Positions 43,710 through 52,352 of a stretch of 64,000 nucleotides of DNA are shown here, piece after piece. The position numbers and the translations under genes were made by a program. Below the pieces are notes generated by a model. It made no database searches. It saw nothing but the letters and a program-made list of their open reading frames with translations, and was not told where the DNA came from. Source of the stretch: Rhodothermales bacterium (lineage in GTDB: Bacteria; Bacteroidota; Rhodothermia; Rhodothermales; Bin80); assembly GCA_028278205.1 (NCBI GenBank), contig JANQES010000083.1, positions 1 to 64,000 of the forward strand. Direction: 5' to 3'. Position 1 is the first letter of the stretch, and every line of letters starts with the position of its first letter.

Positions 43710-45965
43710 ATGCATTATCGACGCGCGCTCACAGTACTCAGTCTTTTTTGTCTGATGACGGTTCTCGTCGCTGCCGCCGTCATCGACGACAAGCCCATGC
43801 TCGGTTTTAGCGAGGAGGGCGCGGCGCAGCAGCGGGCGTTGGAGGCCCGATATGATGCGCTCTTGAACAAAGACAACCTGCGCCAGTGGATGAAACGCAT
43901 GACGGCCCAGCCGCAGCACGTCGGCTCGCCCCATGCGAAGGACAATGCCGAGTTTATGGTGTCGCTGTTCCGGTCGTGGGGCTTCGAGGCCGAGATCGAA
44001 GAATTCCAGGTGCTCTTTCCGACGCCGAAGGTGCGCGTGGTGGAGTTGGTGGAGCCGCGCTTTTTTTCGGCCTCGCTCGAAGAACCCGACATTCCGGGCG
44101 ATGCCACGTCGTCGATCCGGGAGAACCGGCTGCCCCCCTACAACGCGTATTCGGCGGACGGCGACGTGACCGCTGAACTTGTCTACGTCAACCAGGGCAT
44201 CCCGCGCGATTATGAAGAACTGGAACGGATGGGCATCGACGTGGCGGGCAAGATCGTCATTGCGCGGTACGGCGGCTCGTGGCGCGGCATCAAACCCAAG
44301 GTGGCCGCCGAGCACGGCGCCATCGGCTGCATCCTCTATTCCGACCCGCGCGACGACGGCTATTTTCAGGGCGATGTCTATCCTGAGGGACCCTACCGCA
44401 TGGAGTTCGGCACGCAGCTCGGCTCGGTGCTCGACATGCCGCTCTACCCTGGCGATCCGCTGACGCCCGGTGTGGGCGCAACGGCGGATGCCGAACGCCT
44501 CGACCGCGCTGAGGCGCCCACGCTTATGACGATCCCCGTGCTGCCCATCTCCTACGGCGATGCCATCGAACTACTCGACGCGCTCGGCGGCCCGGTGGCG
44601 CCGGCCTCGTGGCGCGGCGCGCTGCCGCTGACCTATCACGTCGGCCCCGGCCCGGCAAAAGTGCATCTCAAACTGGAATTCGACTGGAAGCTGACGCCGG
44701 CTTACAACGTCATCGCCAAAATGCGCGGGGCGGAGTATCCGGATGAGTGGATCGTCCGGGGCAACCACCGCGACGCCTGGGTCTTCGGCGCGGCGGATCC
44801 GATCAGCGGGATGGTGGCGTTGATGGAGGAAGCCCGCGCCATCGGCGAGCTGGCGAAGACCGGCTGGCGGCCCAAACGCACGCTCGTCTATGCCGGCTGG
44901 GACGCCGAAGAACCCGGCCTGCTCGGCTCGACCGAATGGGCCGAAGCGCACGCCGACGAACTCCGCCAAAAAGCCGCCATCTACATCAACTCCGACGGCA
45001 ACGGGCGCGGCTTTCTGGGCGTCGGCGGCTCGCACACGCTGGAGAAATTCGTTAACGAAGTTGCGCGCGACGTGATCGATCCGCAGACGGGCGTGACCGT
45101 CTCCGAACGCGCGCGCGCCCGGCGTCGCATCGGCGGCGACAAAGAGGCTGATACGCGGCCCGATCTGCGCATCTCGCCGCTCGGCTCGGGCTCGGATTAT
45201 ACGCCGTTCCTCCAACACCTCGGCATCGCCTCGCTCAACGTCGGCTACGGCGGTGAGAACGGCGGCGGCTCCTACCACTCGGCTTTCGATTCCTTCGATC
45301 ACTACACCCGCTTCGGCGATCCGACGTTCGATTACGGCATCGCGCTGGCGCAGACCGCCGGGCGCATCACCCTCCGCTTCGCCAACGCCGACGTGCTGCC
45401 CTACACCTTCACCAACTTCGCCGATAACGTGGCGAAATACGTCGAGGAAGTGTCAACACTGGCCGAGACGATGCGCGCCGAGACGAAGCGCCACAACGAC
45501 CTCGTCGCCGCCAACGCTTTCGCCCTTTCTGCCGATCCAACCAAACAATACGTGCCGCCGGAGGCCAAAGACCCGGTGCCGTATCTCAACTTCGCCCCGC
45601 TCCAAAACGCGCTGGCCGCCCTGAAAACCAGCGCCAAAGCCTGCGACGCCGCCCTGCGCGAACACAGATCCACGCTCGACGCCGCGACGCATCAGCGGTT
45701 GAACGACGTTCTCCTCCACACCGAACGCGCGATGACGCGGGACCAGGGGCTGCCCCGGCGGTCGTGGTTCCGGCATCATATCTACGCGCCGGGCTTCTAC
45801 ACCGGCTACGGCGTCAAGACCCTCCCCGGCGTCCGCGAAGCCATCGAACAACGCGACTGGGAAGAAACCGCCGAACAGATCGAGATCGTCTCCGGGGTGC
45901 TGGAGCGCGTCACCGCGGAGATCGACCGGGCGAGGGCAATTGCAACCGCAGATGGGGGCAGATGA
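43710..45965 (+). CDS. M28-family metallopeptidase, glutamate carboxypeptidase II (PSMA)-like
   Basis: 751 residues; ATG 43710 has GGAGG 5 nt upstream. An N-terminal signal or anchor (ALTVLSLFCLMTVLVAAAVI), then a PA domain (VNQGIPRDYEELERMGIDVA, KIVIARYGG) and the M28 zinc peptidase: IVRGNHRDAWVFGAADPISG (His, Asp ligands), YAGWDAEEPGLLGSTEW (catalytic Glu and ligand Glu), and GGSYHSAFDSFDHY (His ligand). A helical dimerisation domain follows. It releases C-terminal or N-acylated amino acids from peptides outside the cytoplasm. The last residues (ATADGGR) and the TGA are encoded by a family E repeat. Confidence 0.93.
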   Translation: MHYRRALTVLSLFCLMTVLVAAAVIDDKPMLGFSEEGAAQQRALEARYDALLNKDNLRQWMKRMTAQPQHVGSPHAKDNAEFMVSLFRSWGFEAEIEEFQVLFPTPKVRVVELVEPRFFSASLEEPDIPGDATSSIRENRLPPYNAYSADGDVTAELVYVNQGIPRDYEELERMGIDVAGKIVIARYGGSWRGIKPKVAAEHGAIGCILYSDPRDDGYFQGDVYPEGPYRMEFGTQLGSVLDMPLYPGDPLTPGVGATADAERLDRAEAPTLMTIPVLPISYGDAIELLDALGGPVAPASWRGALPLTYHVGPGPAKVHLKLEFDWKLTPAYNVIAKMRGAEYPDEWIVRGNHRDAWVFGAADPISGMVALMEEARAIGELAKTGWRPKRTLVYAGWDAEEPGLLGSTEWAEAHADELRQKAAIYINSDGNGRGFLGVGGSHTLEKFVNEVARDVIDPQTGVTVSERARARRRIGGDKEADTRPDLRISPLGSGSDYTPFLQHLGIASLNVGYGGENGGGSYHSAFDSFDHYTRFGDPTFDYGIALAQTAGRITLRFANADVLPYTFTNFADNVAKYVEEVSTLAETMRAETKRHNDLVAANAFALSADPTKQYVPPEAKDPVPYLNFAPLQNALAALKTSAKACDAALREHRSTLDAATHQRLNDVLLHTERAMTRDQGLPRRSWFRHHIYAPGFYTGYGVKTLPGVREAIEQRDWEETAEQIEIVSGVLERVTAEIDRARAIATADGGR

Positions 45966-46112
45966 GCGCGGATGAACGCGGATGGAAGGGGATGGATGGG
46001 GGTGGGTGGGGATGAAGCTGGATGGAGAGGGGTGAATGCGGATGATCTAGGCAGAATGCTGACCTATCTGTGTTTATCCGCGCCCATCTGCGATTGCAAA
46101 TCTGCGGTTGCA
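45941..46112. repeat. Long family E repeat overlapping a stop codon
   Basis: Starts TGCAACCGCAGATGG at 45941, inside the peptidase gene, and supplies its last codons and stop. Many GCGGATG/GGATGG words follow. Closing arms CGCCCATCTGCGATTGCA and ATCTGCGGTTGCA end at 46112, just before the PadR operators. Confidence 0.88.
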
Positions 46113-46129
46113 CGTAACCTTCCGGGAAC

Positions 46130-46172
46130 CTATATCGTATTGCTATATAGACTATATTGTATCGCAATATAG
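46130..46172. promoter_or_regulatory. Tandem inverted-repeat operators upstream of padR
   Basis: Two 21-bp inverted repeats separated by 1 bp: CTATAT-N9-ATATAG (46130-46150) and CTATATTG-N5-CAATATAG (46152-46172). They are in phase by 22 bp, two helical turns. The spacing, symmetry and position 26 bp before padR fit autoregulatory PadR binding sites. Confidence 0.75.
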
Positions 46173-46197
46173 CTTCCCCAATCCACCCGGTTGCACC

Positions 46198-46536
46198 ATG
46201 ATCCCGAAAGCCCTCGTCGCGGCGTCGCTCAACCCGATCATCCTTTCGTTGCTGGCTCACGGAGAAGCCTACGGCTACCAGATCATCCAGCGCATCGAAC
46301 AGCTCTCCGACGGCAAGCTCCAATGGACGGCAGGCACGATGTATCCCGTCCTGCATCGCCTGGAAACCAAGGGGCTGATCGAATCCTTCTGGCGGCCGCC
46401 GGAATCCGGCCCGCGCCGCAAGTACTACCGGCTCACCGACAAAGGTCGCAGCGCCCTCGAAGTCGAAAAACGCCAGTGGCTCGACGTACACGCCCTCCTG
46501 CTCAAACTCTGGGGGCCGGAGCTGGCTTTCGGCTAA
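46198..46536 (+). CDS. PadR-family transcriptional regulator
   Basis: 112 residues. PadR winged helix: NPIILSLLAHGEAYGYQIIQ, QWTAGTMYPVLHRLETKGLI, GPRRKYYRLTDKGR, with a C-terminal helix for dimerisation. PadR proteins repress neighbouring transport or stress genes and respond to small molecules. Two large permease genes follow in the same direction, and two strong inverted repeats lie upstream. It probably controls itself and both permeases. Confidence 0.94.
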   Translation: MIPKALVAASLNPIILSLLAHGEAYGYQIIQRIEQLSDGKLQWTAGTMYPVLHRLETKGLIESFWRPPESGPRRKYYRLTDKGRSALEVEKRQWLDVHALLLKLWGPELAFG

Positions 46537-46540
46537 AAAT

Positions 46541-46631
46541 GGTCCGTGGTCCGTTGTCGGTTGTCCGTTGTTGTTTCTTTTGAGAACGGCATCACCAAAC
46601 AACGGACAACGAACCACGAACAACGGACAAA
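46541..46631. repeat. Hairpin repeat, family L (GGTCCGTTGTCGG words)
   Basis: Left arm GGTCCGTGGTCCGTTGTCGG and TTGTCCGTTG words; right arm CAACGGACAACGAACCACG words. It spans the gap between padR (4 nt from the TAA) and the first permease (3 nt from the ATG). Confidence 0.88.
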
Positions 46632-46634
46632 ACC

Positions 46635-49310
46635 ATGTTCGATCTGGAAAAAGCCATTGCATCGTGGCGGCGAAGTTTTCGATACCGCCGGGTGTTTTTC
46701 GAGGACGATCTCGAAGAACTAGAGCGACATCTGCGCGACCATATCGCCTGGCTGGTGGAGCAGGGGGCATCCGAAAAAGACGCGTTTCACAAGGCCCTGC
46801 TCAGCGTGGGCGACCATGCTCTGATGGAGGCGGAATATCAGAAAGTCTTCTGGGCCAAACTCAAACACAAACGCCGTTTCCTACGCGAGATGATCTCGGA
46901 GGGCGCTATGCTGAAAAATTATTTTAAGATTTCGCTTCGAAATCTTAAAAAACATAAAGGGTATTCGCTGATCAACGTCACCGGGCTGGCTGTCGGGCTG
47001 GCGGGGTGTATTCTGATCATGCTTTTTGTGCTCGACGAACTGCGGTACGACCAGCACCATGACAAGGCTGATCGGATCTATCGGGTGGTTTTTGAGGCGC
47101 GTTTTGCGGGCGACGAACTCACCGATCCCATCAGCCCGGCCCCGATGGCGCGCGCGATGCTGGAGATTTTTCCGGAGGTCGAGGCGGCGGCCCGGCTGGA
47201 GCAACGCAGCAATGCCCCGGTCGAGTATAAGGATCACCGTTTTCGTGAAGATCGCCTCTTCTACGCCGATTCGTCGCTGTTCGACGTGTTGACGATTCCG
47301 TTCGTGCGCGGGCAGGCCGAGACGGCGCTGGTCGAACCCAACACGGTGGTTTTAACCGAGACGATGGCGCAGAAATACTTCGGCAGCGAGGATCCCCTGG
47401 ACAAGGTGATGTCGATCCGAGGGTATGACTATCGGGTGACGGGCGTGGTGGTGGATCCTCCGGCGCATACCCATTTCCACTACGATTTCATCGCGTCGTT
47501 TATCACCTTGCCGTATAGCGAGAATACGAGGTGGTTTCCGATCAACTACTACACCTATGTGGCGTTGCAGCTCGGCGCGAGGCCGGAGGCTATCGAGGCC
47601 AAGATTCCTGAGTTGGTCCGGACGCACATCGGGGCCGACCTCGAAGAAGTAAGCGGCGTCTCGTACGAAGAATTCCTCAAACGGGGCGATTATCTGACCT
47701 ACTACCTGCAACCTGTCGCCGATATCCATCTGCGTTCGCATTTCAAGACCGAGATCGAGCCCAACGGCGATATCACGTACGTCTATCTTTTTACCGTCAT
47801 CGCGTTCTTGCTGCTGCTGATCGCCTGTGTCAACTTTATGAACCTGGCGACGGCGCGGTCGGCCAACCGGGCGCGGGAGGTGGGCATGCGCAAGGTGCTG
47901 GGGTCGTATCGCCGGCAACTGGTGCAGCAGTTTCTCGGCGAATCGGTGATGTTGACGATGCTGGCGTTGGTGCTGGCGCTCGGATTGGTGGTGTTGTTCC
48001 TGCCGCTTTTCAACGACCTGGCCGGCAAATCGCTCGACCTGGGTTTTCTGCACGAGGGCTGGTTCTGGCTCGGTATTGTGGCGTTTGCCGTCGTTGTAGG
48101 GTTGATGGCGGGGAGCTATCCGGCGTTCTTTCTGGCTTCTTTTCGCCCGGCGGCGGTGCTGAAAGGCAAGGCCGCCGGCAGCGCCAGACGATCCGGCTTG
48201 CGCAACGGATTGGTCGTGTTTCAGTTTGCCGTCTCGATCATTCTGATCGTGGGGACACTCGGGGTGCGCAATCAACTGGCGTATGTGCAGACGGCGCGGC
48301 TGGGCTTCGACAAAGAGCACGTCGTGGTCATCCAGCGAATCCAAGATTTGCCGGATGCCCGGCGTGAGACGTTCAAGCAAGCGCTGTTGCAGCACGCCAA
48401 CGTCACCCACGCCTCGGCGTCGCTGGTGATGCCGGGCGGCGAGTCGGGCAGCAACGTGTATCGACGGGTGGGCGACGAGCGTTCTTTCGCCTGGCGCTTC
48501 TTCTCGATCGATGGCGATTACGTGGAGACGCTCGGCCTCGAACTCGTCGCCGGGCGAGACTTTGCGCCCGAGTTCACGGCAGACTCAGCGGCGGTGTTGT
48601 TGAACGAGACAGCGGTGAAGGCGCTCGGTTGGGACGACCCGGTCGGGCAGATCCTGGAAGAGCCTGGCTGGAGGCAGTTCACGGTCATCGGCGTGGTGAA
48701 AGATTTCCATTACGAAACGATGCACAGCGAGATCGCGCCCCTGGTCTTTCATCCGCTCGGCGTGACGGGCGATGCGCGGGTGCTGGCCGCGCGCATCCGC
48801 CCGGACGACATTCCCGCCACGCTGGCGCATCTGAAGACGCAATGGGAAGCCTTCGCCCCCGGCGATCCCTTCACGTATACCTTCCTCGATCAAGATTTCG
48901 ACAGCCTCTATCGCGCCGAACAGCGGACGGGCGTCACGTTCGGCGTCTTTGCGATGCTGGCTATCCTGGTGGCCTGCCTGGGGTTGTTCGGGCTGGCGGC
49001 GTTCGTGGCCGAGCAGCGGACCAAGGAGATCGGCGTGCGCAAAGTGCTCGGCGCATCGGTCGGCGGCATTATCCTGCTGCTCTCGCGCGGCTTCCTGAAG
49101 CTCGTGGGCATCGCGTTTGTCCTGGCTGCGCCCGTGGCCTACTTTGCCATGGACCGCCTGCTGCAAGACTTCGCTTACCGTGTAGAAATATCGTGGCCGA
49201 TATTTCTAATGGCGGGCCTGGCGGTTCTTGGGATTGCGCTCTTGACGGTGAGTTATCAGGCCGTCCGCGCGGCGCTGGCCGATCCGGTGAAGGCCCTGCG
49301 GTATGAATAA
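46635..49310 (+). CDS. MacB/FtsX-type ABC transporter permease, copy 1
   Basis: 891 residues. A soluble prefix of about 85 residues (FDLEKAIASWRRSFRYRR, DDLEELERHLRDHIAWLVEQ) precedes the canonical permease start MLKNYFKISLRNLKKHKGYS. Then comes the first membrane helix (INVTGLAVGLAGCILIMLFV), a periplasmic MacB-like domain, an FtsX core (IACVNFMNLATARSANRARE), a second periplasmic domain and a second FtsX core (EIGVRKVLGASVGGIILLL). No ATPase gene is next to it. Exporters of this type act on lipoproteins, peptides or drugs. A 13-bp hairpin (46922) and a 10-bp hairpin (49184) lie within the coding sequence. Confidence 0.93.
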   Translation: MFDLEKAIASWRRSFRYRRVFFEDDLEELERHLRDHIAWLVEQGASEKDAFHKALLSVGDHALMEAEYQKVFWAKLKHKRRFLREMISEGAMLKNYFKISLRNLKKHKGYSLINVTGLAVGLAGCILIMLFVLDELRYDQHHDKADRIYRVVFEARFAGDELTDPISPAPMARAMLEIFPEVEAAARLEQRSNAPVEYKDHRFREDRLFYADSSLFDVLTIPFVRGQAETALVEPNTVVLTETMAQKYFGSEDPLDKVMSIRGYDYRVTGVVVDPPAHTHFHYDFIASFITLPYSENTRWFPINYYTYVALQLGARPEAIEAKIPELVRTHIGADLEEVSGVSYEEFLKRGDYLTYYLQPVADIHLRSHFKTEIEPNGDITYVYLFTVIAFLLLLIACVNFMNLATARSANRAREVGMRKVLGSYRRQLVQQFLGESVMLTMLALVLALGLVVLFLPLFNDLAGKSLDLGFLHEGWFWLGIVAFAVVVGLMAGSYPAFFLASFRPAAVLKGKAAGSARRSGLRNGLVVFQFAVSIILIVGTLGVRNQLAYVQTARLGFDKEHVVVIQRIQDLPDARRETFKQALLQHANVTHASASLVMPGGESGSNVYRRVGDERSFAWRFFSIDGDYVETLGLELVAGRDFAPEFTADSAAVLLNETAVKALGWDDPVGQILEEPGWRQFTVIGVVKDFHYETMHSEIAPLVFHPLGVTGDARVLAARIRPDDIPATLAHLKTQWEAFAPGDPFTYTFLDQDFDSLYRAEQRTGVTFGVFAMLAILVACLGLFGLAAFVAEQRTKEIGVRKVLGASVGGIILLLSRGFLKLVGIAFVLAAPVAYFAMDRLLQDFAYRVEISWPIFLMAGLAVLGIALLTVSYQAVRAALADPVKALRYE
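46922..46950. other. Perfect 13-bp hairpin inside permease 1 coding sequence
   Basis: TTTTAAGATTTCG, loop CTT, then the exact reverse complement. It encodes part of FKISLRNLKK just after the internal methionine that begins the canonical permease. The second permease encodes similar residues without the hairpin. Confidence 0.7.
49184..49207. other. 10-bp coding hairpin near the end of permease 1
   Basis: AGAAATATCG, loop TGGC, then CGATATTTCT. It uses the unusual codons ATA, ATA and CTA to encode EISWPIFL. Its counterpart in permease 2 (51993-52016) keeps the stem through a compensatory base-pair change. Confidence 0.75.
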
Positions 49311-49432
49311 TGCAACCGCAGATGGGGGCAGATGGGCGCGGATGGACGCAGATGGGGATGAGGCCGGCGTTCTGCGCCCGTCATCTGCGTCTGTCCCCAT
49401 CTGCGTCTATCAGTGTTCATCTGCGGTTGCAA
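49311..49432. repeat. Hairpin repeat, family E, filling the permease 1-2 gap
   Basis: Begins TGCAACCGCAGATGG at the base after permease 1's TAA and ends CATCTGCGGTTGCAA 2 nt before permease 2's ATG. The intergenic region is therefore nothing but the repeat. Confidence 0.92.
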
Positions 49433-49434
49433 CC

Positions 49435-52119
49435 ATGTTCGATCTCGACAAAGCTATTGCGTCGTGGCGGCGGAGTTTTCGATACCGCCGGGTGTTTTTC
49501 GAGGACGATCTCGAAGAACTGGAGCGGCACGTGCGCGATCATGCGACGTGGCTGGTTGAGCAGGGGGTTGAGGAGAAAGAGGCGTTTCGGAAGGCGGTGC
49601 AGAGCGTGGGCGATTTTGGGGCGATGGAGACCGAGTATCGCAAGGTTTTCTGGGCTAAACTCAAACACCGGCGCAGCCTGCTGCGCGAAATCGTCTGGGG
49701 CGCGCGTATGTTTAGCAATTATCTGAAGGTCGCGTTGCGCCACGTGCGCAAGCACACCGGGTATGCCTTGCTCAACGTCTTCGGGCTGGCGGTGGGGCTG
49801 GCGTGTTGCCTGCTGATCGTCTTTTTCGTGCAGGACGAACTCTCCTACGACCGGCACCTGCCCGGCGTCGAGCGCCTCTACCGCGTGACGCTCTCCGAGA
49901 CCGGCGACGACCGGGCCTTGCACCGGGCCGTGACACCGCCGGCGCTGGCGCCCACGTTGAAACGCGAGTTCGCCGAGGTGGAGCAAGCGGTTCGATTCGG
50001 CAAAAACAACGCCGCCATGTTTCGCATCAAGGGCCGCGTGTTTCACGATGTGACGTTCTCCTTCGCCGATTCCAATTTCTTCGAGGTCTTCCGCCTCCCG
50101 TTCATCCTGGGCGATCCGGCCACAGCGTTCCAGCAACTGAACAGTGTCATTCTAACCGAGACGGCGGCAAAGACCTACTTCGGCGACGCCGATCCGCTGG
50201 GGCAGCGGGTCATCGGGCCGGAGCGTTTTGGGCATTCTGAACTGGTCGTTACCGGCGTGATCGAAGACATCCCCTCCAACACGCATTTTTCTTTCGATCT
50301 GATGCTGAACCGGGCGGGATTTCTCTGGCCCCGTTCTCGCATCACAGACGATCAGTGGTGGCTCTACGGTGAATATACCTACGTCCTGCTCGCCGATGCG
50401 CCGGGCGATCAGGCGGCGGCGCTGGCGCAGAAACTTCCGATCCTGCCCGAAAAATATCTCACAGAGCGGTCGGGCGTCCAGTTCGGTTTTCACCTCCAGC
50501 CGGTGACGCGCATTCATCTTTACTCGCACCTCGAAGCGGAATATCAGCCCAACAGCCACGCCGTGTACATTTACCTCTTCAGCGCCGTAGCGTTGCTGAT
50601 CTTGCTGATCGCCTGTATCAACTTTATGAATCTGGCGACGGCGCGGGCTACGCAGCGCGCGCGCGAGGTGGGCGTGCGCAAAGTAGCCGGGGCGCGGCGC
50701 GGCCAACTCGTCGGTCAGTTTTTGAGTGAATCGATGCTGCTCGCCGGGGCGGCGTCGGTGCTGGCGCTGGGGCTGGCGTGGGCGGCGTTGCCGCTTTTCA
50801 ATCACCTCGCGGGCAAAGATCTCGCGTTGAGCGGGGCGGCGCTGGCCTGGGTCTGGCTCTTGATTCCCGGCCTGGCGTTGTTGGTGGGATTGCTGGCGGG
50901 CAGCTATCCGGCGTTTTTCCTCTCAGCGTTTCAGCCGGCGTCGGTGTTGAAGGGGGGCACGGGCGCGGGATCGGTCTGGGCGCGGCGGATGCGGCGCGGG
51001 CTGGTGGTGGCCCAATTCGCCTTTTCGATCATCCTGCTGATCGGCACGGCGGTGATTTACACCCAGTGGCGCTACATGCAACAGGCGGATCTCGGCTTCG
51101 ACAAAGAGCACGTCGTGGTGCTGCCCTATCGGTCGATTGATGCCTCATTCGCGCCTGCGACGATCAAGCAGGAATTATTGCGGCATCCAGGCATCGAGCG
51201 CGTGTCGATGTCTCGGTTTATCCCGACCGGGGTGACGTTCTCCAGCGGCTCGCCCATCCCGGAAGGGCTGGACTATGAGGTCCCGGTTTACTGGCGCGGC
51301 ATCGATGTAGATTATCCCGCTACGCTGGGGCTGGAGTTGATTGAAGGCCGGGGCCTTTCGGATAGGCTGGCCTCCGACACCGTGGGCGAACGAGGCGCTT
51401 TTCTCATCAACGAAGCCGCCGCCCGGCAGTTTGGATGGACCGAGCCCCTCGGCAAAGCCCTTTTGAGCCCGATCAGCCGGGCGGAGATGGGGCACGTCAT
51501 CGGCGTGGTCAAAGATTTTCACGTGACGTCGCTGCACGAGGAGATCAAGCCGCTGGTGTATTATCCGATGGAACGCGGATACCGGCATCTGATCGCGCGG
51601 CTCGGCCCCGGCCAGGTTCCGGAGACGATGGCTTTTCTGGAGGAGCAGTGGAGCACGTTTGCGCCGGGCAGGCCGTTCAACTATTTCTTTCTGGATGAAA
51701 ATTATGATGCCCTCTATCACTTCGAACAACGCCTGACACAACTCATCGGCGTTTTTGCGCTGCTGGCGGTGCTGGTGGCGTGCCTGGGCCTGTTCGGGCT
51801 GGCGGCGTTTACGGCGGAGCAGCGGACCAAAGAGGTCGGCATCCGCAAAGTCCTGGGCGCCTCGGTTGCGGGCATCGTGATGCTCTTGTCGAGGGATTTC
51901 GTCAAGCTGGTGCTGATTGCTATCGCCCTGGCCGCCCCCGCCGCCTATTATGCCTGGGAGACGTGGTTCCTCAACGACTTCGCCTACCGCATAGAAATAT
52001 CCTGGGGGATATTTCTACTGGTGGGCCTGGCAGCCCTTGGGATTGCCCTGGCGACGGTGGGGTATCAATCGATCAAGGCGGCGTTGGCAGATCCGGTGGA
52101 GAGTTTGCGGTATGAATAA
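49435..52119 (+). CDS. MacB/FtsX-type ABC transporter permease, copy 2
   Basis: 894 residues from the ATG 49435, next to the end of a family E repeat; codons upstream in frame are repeat. Same layout as copy 1: prefix (FDLDKAIASWRRSFRYRR), permease start MFSNYLKVALRHVRKH, two periplasmic domains and two FtsX cores (IACINFMNLATARATQRARE, EVGIRKVLGASVAGIVMLLS). The first 80 or so nucleotides are nearly identical to copy 1 although the rest has diverged, suggesting gene conversion or constraint. It may form a heterodimer with copy 1. The partner ATPase is not in the window. Confidence 0.93.
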   Translation: MFDLDKAIASWRRSFRYRRVFFEDDLEELERHVRDHATWLVEQGVEEKEAFRKAVQSVGDFGAMETEYRKVFWAKLKHRRSLLREIVWGARMFSNYLKVALRHVRKHTGYALLNVFGLAVGLACCLLIVFFVQDELSYDRHLPGVERLYRVTLSETGDDRALHRAVTPPALAPTLKREFAEVEQAVRFGKNNAAMFRIKGRVFHDVTFSFADSNFFEVFRLPFILGDPATAFQQLNSVILTETAAKTYFGDADPLGQRVIGPERFGHSELVVTGVIEDIPSNTHFSFDLMLNRAGFLWPRSRITDDQWWLYGEYTYVLLADAPGDQAAALAQKLPILPEKYLTERSGVQFGFHLQPVTRIHLYSHLEAEYQPNSHAVYIYLFSAVALLILLIACINFMNLATARATQRAREVGVRKVAGARRGQLVGQFLSESMLLAGAASVLALGLAWAALPLFNHLAGKDLALSGAALAWVWLLIPGLALLVGLLAGSYPAFFLSAFQPASVLKGGTGAGSVWARRMRRGLVVAQFAFSIILLIGTAVIYTQWRYMQQADLGFDKEHVVVLPYRSIDASFAPATIKQELLRHPGIERVSMSRFIPTGVTFSSGSPIPEGLDYEVPVYWRGIDVDYPATLGLELIEGRGLSDRLASDTVGERGAFLINEAAARQFGWTEPLGKALLSPISRAEMGHVIGVVKDFHVTSLHEEIKPLVYYPMERGYRHLIARLGPGQVPETMAFLEEQWSTFAPGRPFNYFFLDENYDALYHFEQRLTQLIGVFALLAVLVACLGLFGLAAFTAEQRTKEVGIRKVLGASVAGIVMLLSRDFVKLVLIAIALAAPAAYYAWETWFLNDFAYRIEISWGIFLLVGLAALGIALATVGYQSIKAALADPVESLRYE
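51993..52016. other. 10-bp coding hairpin near the end of permease 2
   Basis: AGAAATATCC, loop TGGG, then GGATATTTCT, encoding EISWGIFL. Compared with 49184-49207 the inner C-G/G-C pair is swapped so pairing is kept. Confidence 0.75.
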
Positions 52120-52285
52120 TGCAACCGCAGATGAGGGCAGATGGGCGCGGATAGACGCAGATAGGGTTGAGATACTGCCGCGTTAGATGAGGCAGATGGG
52201 CGCGGATGGACGCGTATAGGGTTGAGATAAGGCCGCGCGTTCTGCACCAATCATCCGCGTTTATCCGTGTTCATCTGCGGTTGCA
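52120..52285. repeat. Hairpin repeat, family E
   Basis: Starts TGCAACCGCAGATGA right after permease 2's TAA and ends TCATCTGCGGTTGCA. Two arm segments GGCAGATGGGCGCGGAT are near-identical tandem copies (52136 and 52190). Confidence 0.9.
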
Positions 52286-52352
52286 TTAATCCTGATGCGT
52301 GCAAGTGCGTATATTGTCGCACGCTCCGTTTGACGATCAACACGCCTTTGCG

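Noticed and set aside
52299-52352. Upstream extension MQVRILSHAPF of the hydroxylase gene, a pattern often seen beside tRNA genes
   Set aside because: No cloverleaf could be formed here, and the ATG at 52353 fits the family better.
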